Origin: Paramoeba atlantica
Lineage: Eukaryota; Discosea
Assembly: GCA_977017575.1 (NCBI GenBank)
Contig: CDRNVI010000056.1
Coordinates: 372,001 to 436,000 of the forward strand
Direction: 5' to 3'
DNA: 64,000 nt
The translations under genes were made by a program, and so were the position numbers. The notes beneath the pieces were generated by a model. The model was not told the DNA's origin and ran no database searches. It worked only from the letters and a program-made list of their open reading frames with translations. Positions 43,755-57,217 of the stretch are shown piece after piece (the stretch's first letter is position 1; each line of letters starts with the position of its first letter).

Positions 43755-43835
43755 GCGTCCATACCCAAGTGGTTAAGGGGCCTGACTTGAAATCAGGTGT
43801 GTTCTCACGCGCAGGTTCGAACCCTGCTGGGCGCG
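43755..43835 (+). tRNA. tRNA-Ser(UGA): tRNA-Ser(UGA), copy 8
   Basis: Gene identical to copy 1. It is the last standard copy before the variant block. Confidence 0.97.
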
Positions 43836-45208
43836 TTTTTGCGATTCTCTTCGTTCACAATCGTGTGGCCGCTTTTGGGCGCGCGCGAGAGACGCAACGT
43901 GAATCGCAGAAGCAATGGTACATTTTAGGGTATTTTCTTTGCTGAAATGAAGTCTTTTTGGCCTGTGTAGCAGATGACGTTTTGGCGGCAGAGACGGTGA
44001 ATGGGTAGATGGCCGTGCGCGTGTCAAATGTAAAAGCCCGAAAAGTGTACCGCTTTTTAGCGCATCATATCTTAAAATTCAAAATGACGTCAGATTTACC
44101 TCTTTCCGCCTGCACGGTGAAGGGGGGTTTTCAGATATCTCTGGACGCGACGTTTGCATGACTTCCGTGCATGGCGTGCGTCGATTGCGAAACGCCGAAC
44201 CAGCAAGCTACACCTCCTGAGTGGTCGTGCTTCGCGCGATATTTTCTGTAGAGATAGAGTTTTTCCGTTAGTCAGTATGATTGCGAAACAAAACGTGGGT
44301 TTCGCCAGTCCACTTTTTGTCCGTTCTTCCCTGAATCAAATCTTAAACAATTTTAACCCTTTCTAATTGATGAGTGTTCTGATCGCTCGTGCTTTGCTCT
44401 GATATTTGCTTTGGGCACTCTTTTCCCATGATTTCACTGATACTATAAGACTTCCCCTCTTCTAACGCAAGAATTTGTTGTCATCGGACATTCTTTTAGT
44501 CAAATCAATGCTTGATTGCACAAGCTTCCTGCATCTCAAGGGGGGGTTGTATTTCTCTATACCTCTTTCACTTTTCACCTGCTCTTCCAAGCAACAGGGT
44601 CACAGGGCGCGCGCGTATTGTAATAGTGTGGTGGAATTCCGTGGAGAACGATCTTTGTTTTCTTCGATCGCACTGATTCCGTTAGATGCACAGAGCGTGA
44701 TTTCACGTGAATCGAAACAATTCGCGAGATTGTTTTACTTGGGGCAAAGCAGGGCAGCACATGAACAATGAAAACAGGACGCGCAATGGCGCGGAACACC
44801 CTTCCACGTGACACCTTCCGAAACGCGTTCTGCACAATCAGGTATAAAACAACGAATTTCTTCGCCCGGCCGTTGCAAAGACCCACCCCTTACCGATAGA
44901 TTTTCGTAGCTCTGCTCTAAACGTGAAACGCATCGTGCTCAACCTCTCCTTCCCGACTATGTCATCGCAAAAATTGTATGTGTCACTTCTGGGCCGTTCG
45001 CATGGGCATGTGTTGGGCACACTCAAACCCCCATTGCATTCATCAATGCGACCTACGGTTGTGGAAATGTCGCCTTGCTTGGGGGGGGGGGGGGGGGCTG
45101 TAAGGATCGTTAAGCGAGCGAAATCGGGGAGTTTTCCATTATGACATGAATTAGCAAGGTAAAGTGCACGCTATGGACACACAAAATTCGAGACACACCA
45201 CGACGGAA

Positions 45209-45289
45209 GCGTCCATACCCAAGTGGTTAAGGGGCCTGACTTGAAATCAGGTGTGTTCTCACGCGCAGGTTCGAACCGTGCTGGGCGCG
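45209..45289 (+). tRNA. tRNA-Ser(UGA): tRNA-Ser(UGA) variant, copy 9
   Basis: The T-stem 3' strand is CGTGC instead of CCTGC, giving a G-G mismatch in the T stem; the rest is unchanged. The upstream unit has a deletion of about 47 bp at 44636 and many one-base indels, so base accuracy here is doubtful. The same variant recurs in seven clean units, which makes it real. Confidence 0.8.
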
Positions 45290-46698
45290 TTTTTGCGATT
45301 CTCTTCGTTCACAATCGTGTGGCCGCTTTTGGGCGCGCGCGAGAGACGCAACGTGAATCGCAGAAGCAATGGTACATTTTAGGGTATTTCTTTGCTGAAA
45401 TGAAGTCTTTTTGGCCTGTGTAGCAGATGACGTTTTGGCGGCAGAGACGGTGAATGGGTAGATGGCCGTGCGCGTGTCAAATGTAAAAGCCCGAAAAGTG
45501 TACCGCTTTTTAGCGCATCATATCTTAAAATTCAAAATGACGTCAGATTTACCTCTTTCCGCCTGCACGGTGAAGGGGGGTTTTCAGATATCTCTGGACG
45601 CGACGTTTGCATGACTTCCGTGCATGGCGTGCGTCGATTGCGAACGCCGAACCAGCAAGCTACACCTCCTGAGTGGTCGTGCTTCGCGCGATATTTTCTG
45701 TAGAGATAGAGTTTTTCCGTTAGTCAGTATGATTGCGAAACAAAACGTGGGTTTCGCCAGTCCACTTTTTGTCCGTTCTTCCCTGAATCAAATCTTAAAC
45801 AATTTTAACCCTTTCTAATTGATGAGCGTTTCTGATCGCTCGTGCTTTGCTCTGATATTTGCTTTGGGGCACTCTTTTCACATGATTTCACTGATACTAT
45901 AAGACTTCCCCTCTTCTAACGCAAGAATTTGTTGTCATCGGACATTCTTTTAGTCAAATCAATGCTTGATTGCACAAGCTTCCTGCATCTCAAGGGGGGG
46001 GGTTGTATTTCTCTACACCTCTTTCACTTTTCACCTGCTCTTCCAAGCAACAGGGTCACAGGGCGCGCGCGTATTGTAATAGTGTGGTGGAAAAACGTCG
46101 GTTTCACACGAAACTCGCATCCACCGTGCGACCCCATTCCGTGGAGAACGATCTTTGTTTTCTTCGATCGCACTGATTCCGTTAGATGCACAGAGCGTGA
46201 TTTCACGTGAATCGAACAATTCCGCGAGATGTTTTACTTGGGCAAAGCAGGGCAGCACATGAACAATGAAAACAGGACGCGCAATGGCGCGGAACACCTT
46301 CCACGTGACACCTTCCGAAACGCGTTCTGCACAATCCAGGTATAAAACAACGAATTTCTTCGCCCGGCCGTTGCAAAGACCCACCCCTTACCGATAGATT
46401 TCGTAGCTCTGCTCTAAACGTGAACGCATCGTGCTCAACCTCTCTTCCCGACTATGTCATCGCAAAAATTGTATGTGTCACTTCTGGGCCGTTCGCATGG
46501 GCATGTGTTGGGCACACTCAAACCCCCATTGCATTCATCAATGCGACCTACGGTTGTGAATGTCGCCTTGCTTGGGGGGGGGGGGGGCTGTAAGGATCGT
46601 TAAGCGAGCGAAATCGGGGAGTTTCCATTATGACATGAATTAGCAAGGTAAAGTGCACCGCTATGGACACACAAAATTCGAGACACACCACGACGGAA

Positions 46699-46779
46699 GC
46701 GTCCATACCCAAGTGGTTAAGGGGCCTGACTTGAAATCAGGTGTGTTCTCACGCGCAGGTTCGAACCGTGCTGGGCGCG
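46699..46779 (+). tRNA. tRNA-Ser(UGA): tRNA-Ser(UGA) variant, copy 10
   Basis: Same T-stem G-G mismatch as copy 9, in a mostly clean unit. Confidence 0.82.
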
Positions 46780-48190
46780 TTTTTGCGATTCTCTTCGTTC
46801 ACAATCGTGTGGCCGCTTTTGGGCGCGCGCGAGAGACGCAACGTGAATCGCAGAAGCAATGGTACATTTTAGGGTATTTTCTTTGCTGAAATGAAGTCTT
46901 TTTGGCCTGTGTAGCAGATGACGTTTTGGCGGCAGAGACGGTGAATGGGTAGATGGCCGTGCGCGTGTCAAATGTAAAAGCCCGAAAAGTGTACCGCTTT
47001 TTAGCGCATCATATCTTAAAATTCAAAATGACGTCAGATTTACCTCTTTCCGCCTGCACGGTGAAGGGGGGTTTTCAGATATCTCTGGACGCGACGTTTG
47101 CATGACTTCCGTGCATGGCGTGCGTCGATTGCGAAACGCCGAACCAGCAAGCTACACCTCCTGAGTGGTCGTGCTTCGCGCGATATTTTCTGTAGAGATA
47201 GAGTTTTTCCGTTAGTCAGTATGATTGCGAAACAAAACGTGGGTTTCGCCAGTCCACTTTTTGTCCGTTCTTCCCTGAATCAAATCTTAAACAATTTTAA
47301 CCCTTTCTAATTGATGAGCGTTCTGATCGCTCGTGCTTTGCTCTGATATTTGCTTTGGGCACTCTTTTCACATGATTTCACTGATACTATAAGACTTCCC
47401 CTCTTCTAACGCAAGAATTTGTTGTCATCGGACATTCTTTTAGTCAAATCAATGCTTGATTGCACAAGCTTCCTGCATCTCAAGGGGGGGGGTTGTATTT
47501 CTCTACACCTCTTTCACTTTTCACCTGCTCTTCCAAGCAACAGGGTCACAGGGCGCGCGCGTATTGTAATAGTGTGGTGGAAAAACGTCGGTTTCACACG
47601 AAACTCGCATCCACCGTGCGACCCCATTCCGTGGAGAACGATCTTTGTTTTCTTCGATCGCACTGATTCCGTTAGATGCACAGAGCGTGATTTCACGTGA
47701 ATCGAACAATTCCGCGAGATGTTTTACTTGGGGCAAAGCAGGGCAGCACATGAACAATGAAAACAGGACGCGCAATGGCGCGGAACACCTTCCACGTGAC
47801 ACCTTCCGAAACGCGTTCTGCACAATCCAGGTATAAAACAACGAATTTCTTCGCCCGGCCGTTGCAAAGACCCACCCCTTACCGATAGATTTCGTAGCTC
47901 TGCTCTAAACGTGAACGCATCGTGCTCAACCTCTCTTCCCGACTATGTCATCGCAAAAATTGTATGTGTCACTTCTGGGCCGTTCGCATGGGCATGTGTT
48001 GGGCACACTCAAACCCCCATTGCATTCATCAATGCGACCTACGGTTGTGAATGTCGCCTTGCTTGGGGGGGGGGGGGGGCTGTAAGGATCGTTAAGCGAG
48101 CGAAATCGGGGAGTTTCCATTATGACATGAATTAGCAAGGTAAAGTGCACCGCTATGGACACACAAAATTCGAGACACACCACGACGGAA

Positions 48191-48271
48191 GCGTCCATAC
48201 CCAAGTGGTTAAGGGGCCTGACTTGAAATCAGGTGTGTTCTCACGCGCAGGTTCGAACCGTGCTGGGCGCG
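48191..48271 (+). tRNA. tRNA-Ser(UGA): tRNA-Ser(UGA) variant, copy 11
   Basis: T-stem mismatch variant. From this unit to copy 16 the downstream sequence reads GTGCGAGTG where other units have GTGCGCGTG. Confidence 0.82.
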
Positions 48272-49682
48272 TTTTTGCGATTCTCTTCGTTCACAATCGT
48301 GTGGCCGCTTTTGGGCGCGCGCGAGAGACGCAACGTGAATCGCAGAAGCAATGGTACATTTTAGGGTATTTTCTTTGCTGAAATGAAGTCTTTTTGGCCT
48401 GTGTAGCAGATGACGTTTTGGCGGCAGAGACGGTGAATGGGTAGATGGCCGTGCGAGTGTCAAATGTAAAAGCCCGAAAAGTGTACCGCTTTTTAGCGCA
48501 TCATATCTTAAAATTCAAAATGACGTCAGATTTACCTCTTTCCGCCTGCACGGTGAAGGGGGGTTTTCAGATATCTCTGGACGCGACGTTTGCATGACTT
48601 CCGTGCATGGCGTGCGTCGATTGCGAAACGCCGAACCAGCAAGCTACACCTCCTGAGTGGTCGTGCTTCGCGCGATATTTTCTGTAGAGATAGAGTTTTT
48701 CCGTTAGTCAGTATGATTGCGAAACAAAACGTGGGTTTCGCCAGTCCACTTTTTGTCCGTTCTTCCCTGAATCAAATCTTAAACAATTTTAACCCTTTCT
48801 AATTGATGAGCGTTCTGATCGCTCGTGCTTTGCTCTGATATTTGCTTTGGGCACTCTTTTCACATGATTTCACTGATACTATAAGACTTCCCCTCTTCTA
48901 ACGCAAGAATTTGTTGTCATCGGACATTCTTTTAGTCAAATCAATGCTTGATTGCACAAGCTTCCTGCATCTCAAGGGGGGGGGTTGTATTTCTCTACAC
49001 CTCTTTCACTTTTCACCTGCTCTTCCAAGCAACAGGGTCACAGGGCGCGCGCGTATTGTAATAGTGTGGTGGAAAAACGTCGGTTTCACACGAAACTCGC
49101 ATCCACCGTGCGACCCCATTCCGTGGAGAACGATCTTTGTTTTCTTCGATCGCACTGATTCCGTTAGATGCACAGAGCGTGATTTCACGTGAATCGAACA
49201 ATTCCGCGAGATGTTTTACTTGGGGCAAAGCAGGGCAGCACATGAACAATGAAAACAGGACGCGCAATGGCGCGGAACACCTTCCACGTGACACCTTCCG
49301 AAACGCGTTCTGCACAATCCAGGTATAAAACAACGAATTTCTTCGCCCGGCCGTTGCAAAGACCCACCCCTTACCGATAGATTTCGTAGCTCTGCTCTAA
49401 ACGTGAACGCATCGTGCTCAACCTCTCTTCCCGACTATGTCATCGCAAAAATTGTATGTGTCACTTCTGGGCCGTTCGCATGGGCATGTGTTGGGCACAC
49501 TCAAACCCCCATTGCATTCATCAATGCGACCTACGGTTGTGAATGTCGCCTTGCTTGGGGGGGGGGGGGGGCTGTAAGGATCGTTAAGCGAGCGAAATCG
49601 GGGAGTTTCCATTATGACATGAATTAGCAAGGTAAAGTGCACCGCTATGGACACACAAAATTCGAGACACACCACGACGGAA

Positions 49683-49763
49683 GCGTCCATACCCAAGTGG
49701 TTAAGGGGCCTGACTTGAAATCAGGTGTGTTCTCACGCGCAGGTTCGAACCGTGCTGGGCGCG
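49683..49763 (+). tRNA. tRNA-Ser(UGA): tRNA-Ser(UGA) variant, copy 12
   Basis: T-stem mismatch variant; unit length 1492, matching copy 11. Confidence 0.82.
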
Positions 49764-51174
49764 TTTTTGCGATTCTCTTCGTTCACAATCGTGTGGCCGC
49801 TTTTGGGCGCGCGCGAGAGACGCAACGTGAATCGCAGAAGCAATGGTACATTTTAGGGTATTTTCTTTGCTGAAATGAAGTCTTTTTGGCCTGTGTAGCA
49901 GATGACGTTTTGGCGGCAGAGACGGTGAATGGGTAGATGGCCGTGCGAGTGTCAAATGTAAAAGCCCGAAAAGTGTACCGCTTTTTAGCGCATCATATCT
50001 TAAAATTCAAAATGACGTCAGATTTACCTCTTTCCGCCTGCACGGTGAAGGGGGGTTTTCAGATATCTCTGGACGCGACGTTTGCATGACTTCCGTGCAT
50101 GGCGTGCGTCGATTGCGAAACGCCGAACCAGCAAGCTACACCTCCTGAGTGGTCGTGCTTCGCGCGATATTTTCTGTAGAGATAGAGTTTTTCCGTTAGT
50201 CAGTATGATTGCGAAACAAAACGTGGGTTTCGCCAGTCCACTTTTTGTCCGTTCTTCCCTGAATCAAATCTTAAACAATTTTAACCCTTTCTAATTGATG
50301 AGCGTTCTGATCGCTCGTGCTTTGCTCTGATATTTGCTTTGGGCACTCTTTTCACATGATTTCACTGATACTATAAGACTTCCCCTCTTCTAACGCAAGA
50401 ATTTGTTGTCATCGGACATTCTTTTAGTCAAATCAATGCTTGATTGCACAAGCTTCCTGCATCTCAAGGGGGGGGGTTGTATTTCTCTACACCTCTTTCA
50501 CTTTTCACCTGCTCTTCCAAGCAACAGGGTCACAGGGCGCGCGCGTATTGTAATAGTGTGGTGGAAAAACGTCGGTTTCACACGAAACTCGCATCCACCG
50601 TGCGACCCCATTCCGTGGAGAACGATCTTTGTTTTCTTCGATCGCACTGATTCCGTTAGATGCACAGAGCGTGATTTCACGTGAATCGAACAATTCCGCG
50701 AGATGTTTTACTTGGGGCAAAGCAGGGCAGCACATGAACAATGAAAACAGGACGCGCAATGGCGCGGAACACCTTCCACGTGACACCTTCCGAAACGCGT
50801 TCTGCACAATCCAGGTATAAAACAACGAATTTCTTCGCCCGGCCGTTGCAAAGACCCACCCCTTACCGATAGATTTCGTAGCTCTGCTCTAAACGTGAAC
50901 GCATCGTGCTCAACCTCTCTTCCCGACTATGTCATCGCAAAAATTGTATGTGTCACTTCTGGGCCGTTCGCATGGGCATGTGTTGGGCACACTCAAACCC
51001 CCATTGCATTCATCAATGCGACCTACGGTTGTGAATGTCGCCTTGCTTGGGGGGGGGGGGGGGCTGTAAGGATCGTTAAGCGAGCGAAATCGGGGAGTTT
51101 CCATTATGACATGAATTAGCAAGGTAAAGTGCACCGCTATGGACACACAAAATTCGAGACACACCACGACGGAA

Positions 51175-51255
51175 GCGTCCATACCCAAGTGGTTAAGGGG
51201 CCTGACTTGAAATCAGGTGTGTTCTCACGCGCAGGTTCGAACCGTGCTGGGCGCG
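51175..51255 (+). tRNA. tRNA-Ser(UGA): tRNA-Ser(UGA) variant, copy 13
   Basis: T-stem mismatch variant; unit appears identical to copy 12. Confidence 0.82.
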
Positions 51256-52665
51256 TTTTTGCGATTCTCTTCGTTCACAATCGTGTGGCCGCTTTTGGGC
51301 GCGCGCGAGAGACGCAACGTGAATCGCAGAAGCAATGGTACATTTTAGGGTATTTTCTTTGCTGAAATGAAGTCTTTTTGGCCTGTGTAGCAGATGACGT
51401 TTTGGCGGCAGAGACGGTGAATGGGTAGATGGCCGTGCGAGTGTCAAATGTAAAAGCCCGAAAAGTGTACCGCTTTTTAGCGCATCATATCTTAAAATTC
51501 AAAATGACGTCAGATTTACCTCTTTCCGCCTGCACGGTGAAGGGGGGTTTTCAGATATCTCTGGACGCGACGTTTGCATGACTTCCGTGCATGGCGTGCG
51601 TCGATTGCGAAACGCCGAACCAGCAAGCTACACCTCCTGAGTGGTCGTGCTTCGCGCGATATTTTCTGTAGAGATAGAGTTTTTCCGTTAGTCAGTATGA
51701 TTGCGAAACAAAACGTGGGTTTCGCCAGTCCACTTTTTGTCCGTTCTTCCCTGAATCAAATCTTAAACAATTTTAACCCTTTCTAATTGATGAGCGTTCT
51801 GATCGCTCGTGCTTTGCTCTGATATTTGCTTTGGGCACTCTTTTCACATGATTTCACTGATACTATAAGACTTCCCCTCTTCTAACGCAAGAATTTGTTG
51901 TCATCGGACATTCTTTTAGTCAAATCAATGCTTGATTGCACAAGCTTCCTGCATCTCAAGGGGGGGGGTTGTATTTCTCTACACCTCTTTCACTTTTCAC
52001 CTGCTCTTCCAAGCAACAGGGTCACAGGGCGCGCGCGTATTGTAATAGTGTGGTGGAAAAACGTCGGTTTCACACGAAACTCGCATCCACCGTGCGACCC
52101 CATTCCGTGGAGAACGATCTTTGTTTTCTTCGATCGCACTGATTCCGTTAGATGCACAGAGCGTGATTTCACGTGAATCGAACAATTCCGCGAGATGTTT
52201 TACTTGGGGCAAAGCAGGGCAGCACATGAACAATGAAAACAGGACGCGCAATGGCGCGGAACACCTTCCACGTGACACCTTCCGAAACGCGTTCTGCACA
52301 ATCCAGGTATAAAACAACGAATTTCTTCGCCCGGCCGTTGCAAAGACCCACCCCTTACCGATAGATTTCGTAGCTCTGCTCTAAACGTGAACGCATCGTG
52401 CTCAACCTCTCTTCCCGACTATGTCATCGCAAAAATTGTATGTGTCACTTCTGGGCCGTTCGCATGGGCATGTGTTGGGCACACTCAAACCCCCATTGCA
52501 TTCATCAATGCGACCTACGGTTGTGAATGTCGCCTTGCTTGGGGGGGGGGGGGGCTGTAAGGATCGTTAAGCGAGCGAAATCGGGGAGTTTCCATTATGA
52601 CATGAATTAGCAAGGTAAAGTGCACCGCTATGGACACACAAAATTCGAGACACACCACGACGGAA

Positions 52666-52746
52666 GCGTCCATACCCAAGTGGTTAAGGGGCCTGACTTG
52701 AAATCAGGTGTGTTCTCACGCGCAGGTTCGAACCGTGCTGGGCGCG
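52666..52746 (+). tRNA. tRNA-Ser(UGA): tRNA-Ser(UGA) variant, copy 14
   Basis: T-stem mismatch variant; G run one base shorter than in copy 13. Confidence 0.82.
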
Positions 52747-54156
52747 TTTTTGCGATTCTCTTCGTTCACAATCGTGTGGCCGCTTTTGGGCGCGCGCGAG
52801 AGACGCAACGTGAATCGCAGAAGCAATGGTACATTTTAGGGTATTTTCTTTGCTGAAATGAAGTCTTTTTGGCCTGTGTAGCAGATGACGTTTTGGCGGC
52901 AGAGACGGTGAATGGGTAGATGGCCGTGCGAGTGTCAAATGTAAAAGCCCGAAAAGTGTACCGCTTTTTAGCGCATCATATCTTAAAATTCAAAATGACG
53001 TCAGATTTACCTCTTTCCGCCTGCACGGTGAAGGGGGGTTTTCAGATATCTCTGGACGCGACGTTTGCATGACTTCCGTGCATGGCGTGCGTCGATTGCG
53101 AAACGCCGAACCAGCAAGCTACACCTCCTGAGTGGTCGTGCTTCGCGCGATATTTTCTGTAGAGATAGAGTTTTTCCGTTAGTCAGTATGATTGCGAAAC
53201 AAAACGTGGGTTTCGCCAGTCCACTTTTTGTCCGTTCTTCCCTGAATCAAATCTTAAACAATTTTAACCCTTTCTAATTGATGAGCGTTCTGATCGCTCG
53301 TGCTTTGCTCTGATATTTGCTTTGGGCACTCTTTTCACATGATTTCACTGATACTATAAGACTTCCCCTCTTCTAACGCAAGAATTTGTTGTCATCGGAC
53401 ATTCTTTTAGTCAAATCAATGCTTGATTGCACAAGCTTCCTGCATCTCAAGGGGGGGGGTTGTATTTCTCTACACCTCTTTCACTTTTCACCTGCTCTTC
53501 CAAGCAACAGGGTCACAGGGCGCGCGCGTATTGTAATAGTGTGGTGGAAAAACGTCGGTTTCACACGAAACTCGCATCCACCGTGCGACCCCATTCCGTG
53601 GAGAACGATCTTTGTTTTCTTCGATCGCACTGATTCCGTTAGATGCACAGAGCGTGATTTCACGTGAATCGAACAATTCCGCGAGATGTTTTACTTGGGG
53701 CAAAGCAGGGCAGCACATGAACAATGAAAACAGGACGCGCAATGGCGCGGAACACCTTCCACGTGACACCTTCCGAAACGCGTTCTGCACAATCCAGGTA
53801 TAAAACAACGAATTTCTTCGCCCGGCCGTTGCAAAGACCCACCCCTTACCGATAGATTTCGTAGCTCTGCTCTAAACGTGAACGCATCGTGCTCAACCTC
53901 TCTTCCCGACTATGTCATCGCAAAAATTGTATGTGTCACTTCTGGGCCGTTCGCATGGGCATGTGTTGGGCACACTCAAACCCCCATTGCATTCATCAAT
54001 GCGACCTACGGTTGTGAATGTCGCCTTGCTTGGGGGGGGGGGGGGCTGTAAGGATCGTTAAGCGAGCGAAATCGGGGAGTTTCCATTATGACATGAATTA
54101 GCAAGGTAAAGTGCACCGCTATGGACACACAAAATTCGAGACACACCACGACGGAA

Positions 54157-54237
54157 GCGTCCATACCCAAGTGGTTAAGGGGCCTGACTTGAAATCAGGT
54201 GTGTTCTCACGCGCAGGTTCGAACCGTGCTGGGCGCG
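54157..54237 (+). tRNA. tRNA-Ser(UGA): tRNA-Ser(UGA) variant, copy 15
   Basis: T-stem mismatch variant, 1491 bp after copy 14. Confidence 0.82.
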
Positions 54238-55647
54238 TTTTTGCGATTCTCTTCGTTCACAATCGTGTGGCCGCTTTTGGGCGCGCGCGAGAGACGCAAC
54301 GTGAATCGCAGAAGCAATGGTACATTTTAGGGTATTTTCTTTGCTGAAATGAAGTCTTTTTGGCCTGTGTAGCAGATGACGTTTTGGCGGCAGAGACGGT
54401 GAATGGGTAGATGGCCGTGCGAGTGTCAAATGTAAAAGCCCGAAAAGTGTACCGCTTTTTAGCGCATCATATCTTAAAATTCAAAATGACGTCAGATTTA
54501 CCTCTTTCCGCCTGCACGGTGAAGGGGGGTTTTCAGATATCTCTGGACGCGACGTTTGCATGACTTCCGTGCATGGCGTGCGTCGATTGCGAAACGCCGA
54601 ACCAGCAAGCTACACCTCCTGAGTGGTCGTGCTTCGCGCGATATTTTCTGTAGAGATAGAGTTTTTCCGTTAGTCAGTATGATTGCGAAACAAAACGTGG
54701 GTTTCGCCAGTCCACTTTTTGTCCGTTCTTCCCTGAATCAAATCTTAAACAATTTTAACCCTTTCTAATTGATGAGCGTTCTGATCGCTCGTGCTTTGCT
54801 CTGATATTTGCTTTGGGCACTCTTTTCACATGATTTCACTGATACTATAAGACTTCCCCTCTTCTAACGCAAGAATTTGTTGTCATCGGACATTCTTTTA
54901 GTCAAATCAATGCTTGATTGCACAAGCTTCCTGCATCTCAAGGGGGGGGGTTGTATTTCTCTACACCTCTTTCACTTTTCACCTGCTCTTCCAAGCAACA
55001 GGGTCACAGGGCGCGCGCGTATTGTAATAGTGTGGTGGAAAAACGTCGGTTTCACACGAAACTCGCATCCACCGTGCGACCCCATTCCGTGGAGAACGAT
55101 CTTTGTTTTCTTCGATCGCACTGATTCCGTTAGATGCACAGAGCGTGATTTCACGTGAATCGAACAATTCCGCGAGATGTTTTACTTGGGGCAAAGCAGG
55201 GCAGCACATGAACAATGAAAACAGGACGCGCAATGGCGCGGAACACCTTCCACGTGACACCTTCCGAAACGCGTTCTGCACAATCCAGGTATAAAACAAC
55301 GAATTTCTTCGCCCGGCCGTTGCAAAGACCCACCCCTTACCGATAGATTTCGTAGCTCTGCTCTAAACGTGAACGCATCGTGCTCAACCTCTCTTCCCGA
55401 CTATGTCATCGCAAAAATTGTATGTGTCACTTCTGGGCCGTTCGCATGGGCATGTGTTGGGCACACTCAAACCCCCATTGCATTCATCAATGCGACCTAC
55501 GGTTGTGAATGTCGCCTTGCTTGGGGGGGGGGGGGGCTGTAAGGATCGTTAAGCGAGCGAAATCGGGGAGTTTCCATTATGACATGAATTAGCAAGGTAA
55601 AGTGCACCGCTATGGACACACAAAATTCGAGACACACCACGACGGAA

Positions 55648-55728
55648 GCGTCCATACCCAAGTGGTTAAGGGGCCTGACTTGAAATCAGGTGTGTTCTCA
55701 CGCGCAGGTTCGAACCGTGCTGGGCGCG
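55648..55728 (+). tRNA. tRNA-Ser(UGA): tRNA-Ser(UGA) variant, copy 16
   Basis: Last of the eight consecutive T-stem mismatch variants. Confidence 0.82.
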
Positions 55729-57136
55729 TTTTTGCGATTCTCTTCGTTCACAATCGTGTGGCCGCTTTTGGGCGCGCGCGAGAGACGCAACGTGAATCGC
55801 AGAAGCAATGGTACATTTTAGGGTATTTTCTTTGCTGAAATGAAGTCTTTTTGGCCTGTGTAGCAGATGACGTTTTGGCGGCAGAGACGGTGAATGGGTA
55901 GATGGCCGTGCGAGTGTCAAATGTAAAAGCCCGAAAAGTGTACCGCTTTTTAGCGCATCATATCTTAAAATTCAAAATGACGTCAGATTTACCTCTTTCC
56001 GCCTGCACGGTGAAGGGGGGTTTTCAGATATCTCTGGACGCGACGTTTGCATGACTTCCGTGCATGGCGTGCGTCGATTGCGAAACGCCGAACCAGCAAG
56101 CTACACCTCCTGAGTGGTCGTGCTTCGCGCGATATTTTCTGTAGAGATAGAGTTTTTCCGTTAGTCAGTATGATTGCGAAACAAAACGTGGGTTTCGCCA
56201 GTCCACTTTTTGTCCGTTCTTCCCTGAATCAAATCTTAAACAATTTTAACCCTTTCTAATTGATGAGCGTTCTGATCGCTCGTGCTTTGCTCTGATATTT
56301 GCTTTGGGCACTCTTTTCACATGATTTCACTGATACTATAAGACTTCCCCTCTTCTAACGCAAGAATTTGTTGTCATCGGACATTCTTTTAGTCAAATCA
56401 ATGCTTGATTGCACAAGCTTCCTGCATCTCAAGGGGGGGGGTTGTATTTCTCTACACCTCTTTCACTTTTCACCTGCTCTTCCAAGCAACAGGGTCACAG
56501 GGCGCGCGCGTATTGTAATAGTGTGGTGGAAAAACGTCGGTTTCACACGAAACTCGCATCCACCGTGCGACCCCATTCCGTGGAGAACGATCTTTGTTTT
56601 CTTCGATCGCACTGATTCCGTTAGATGCACAGAGCGTGATTTCACGTGAATCGAACAATTCCGCGAGATGTTTTACTTGGGGCAAAGCAGGGCAGCACAT
56701 GAACAATGAAAACAGGACGCGCAATGGCGCGGAACACCTTCCACGTGACACCTTCCGAAACGCGTTCTGCACAATCCAGGTATAAAACAACGAATTTCTT
56801 CGCCCGGCCGTTGCAAAGACCCACCCCTTACCGATAGATTTCGTAGCTCTGCTCTAAACGTGAACGCATCGTGCTCAACCTCTCTTCCCGACTATGTCAT
56901 CGCAAAAATTGTATGTGTCACTTCTGGGCCGTTCGCATGGGCATGTGTTGGGCACACTCAAACCCCCATTGCATTCATCAATGCGACCTACGGTTGTGAA
57001 TGTCGCCTTGCTTGGGGGGGGGGGGCTGTAAGGATCGTTAAGCGAGCGAAATCGGGGAGTTTCCATTATGACATGAATTAGCAAGGTAAAGTGCACCGCT
57101 ATGGACACACAAAATTCGAGACACACCACGACGGAA

Positions 57137-57217
57137 GCGTCCATACCCAAGTGGTTAAGGGGCCTGACTTGAAATCAGGTGTGTTCTCACGCGCAGGTTC
57201 GAACCCTGCTGGGCGCG
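57137..57217 (+). tRNA. tRNA-Ser(UGA): tRNA-Ser(UGA), copy 17
   Basis: Standard gene sequence resumes, and the downstream marker returns to GTGCGCGTG. Confidence 0.97.
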
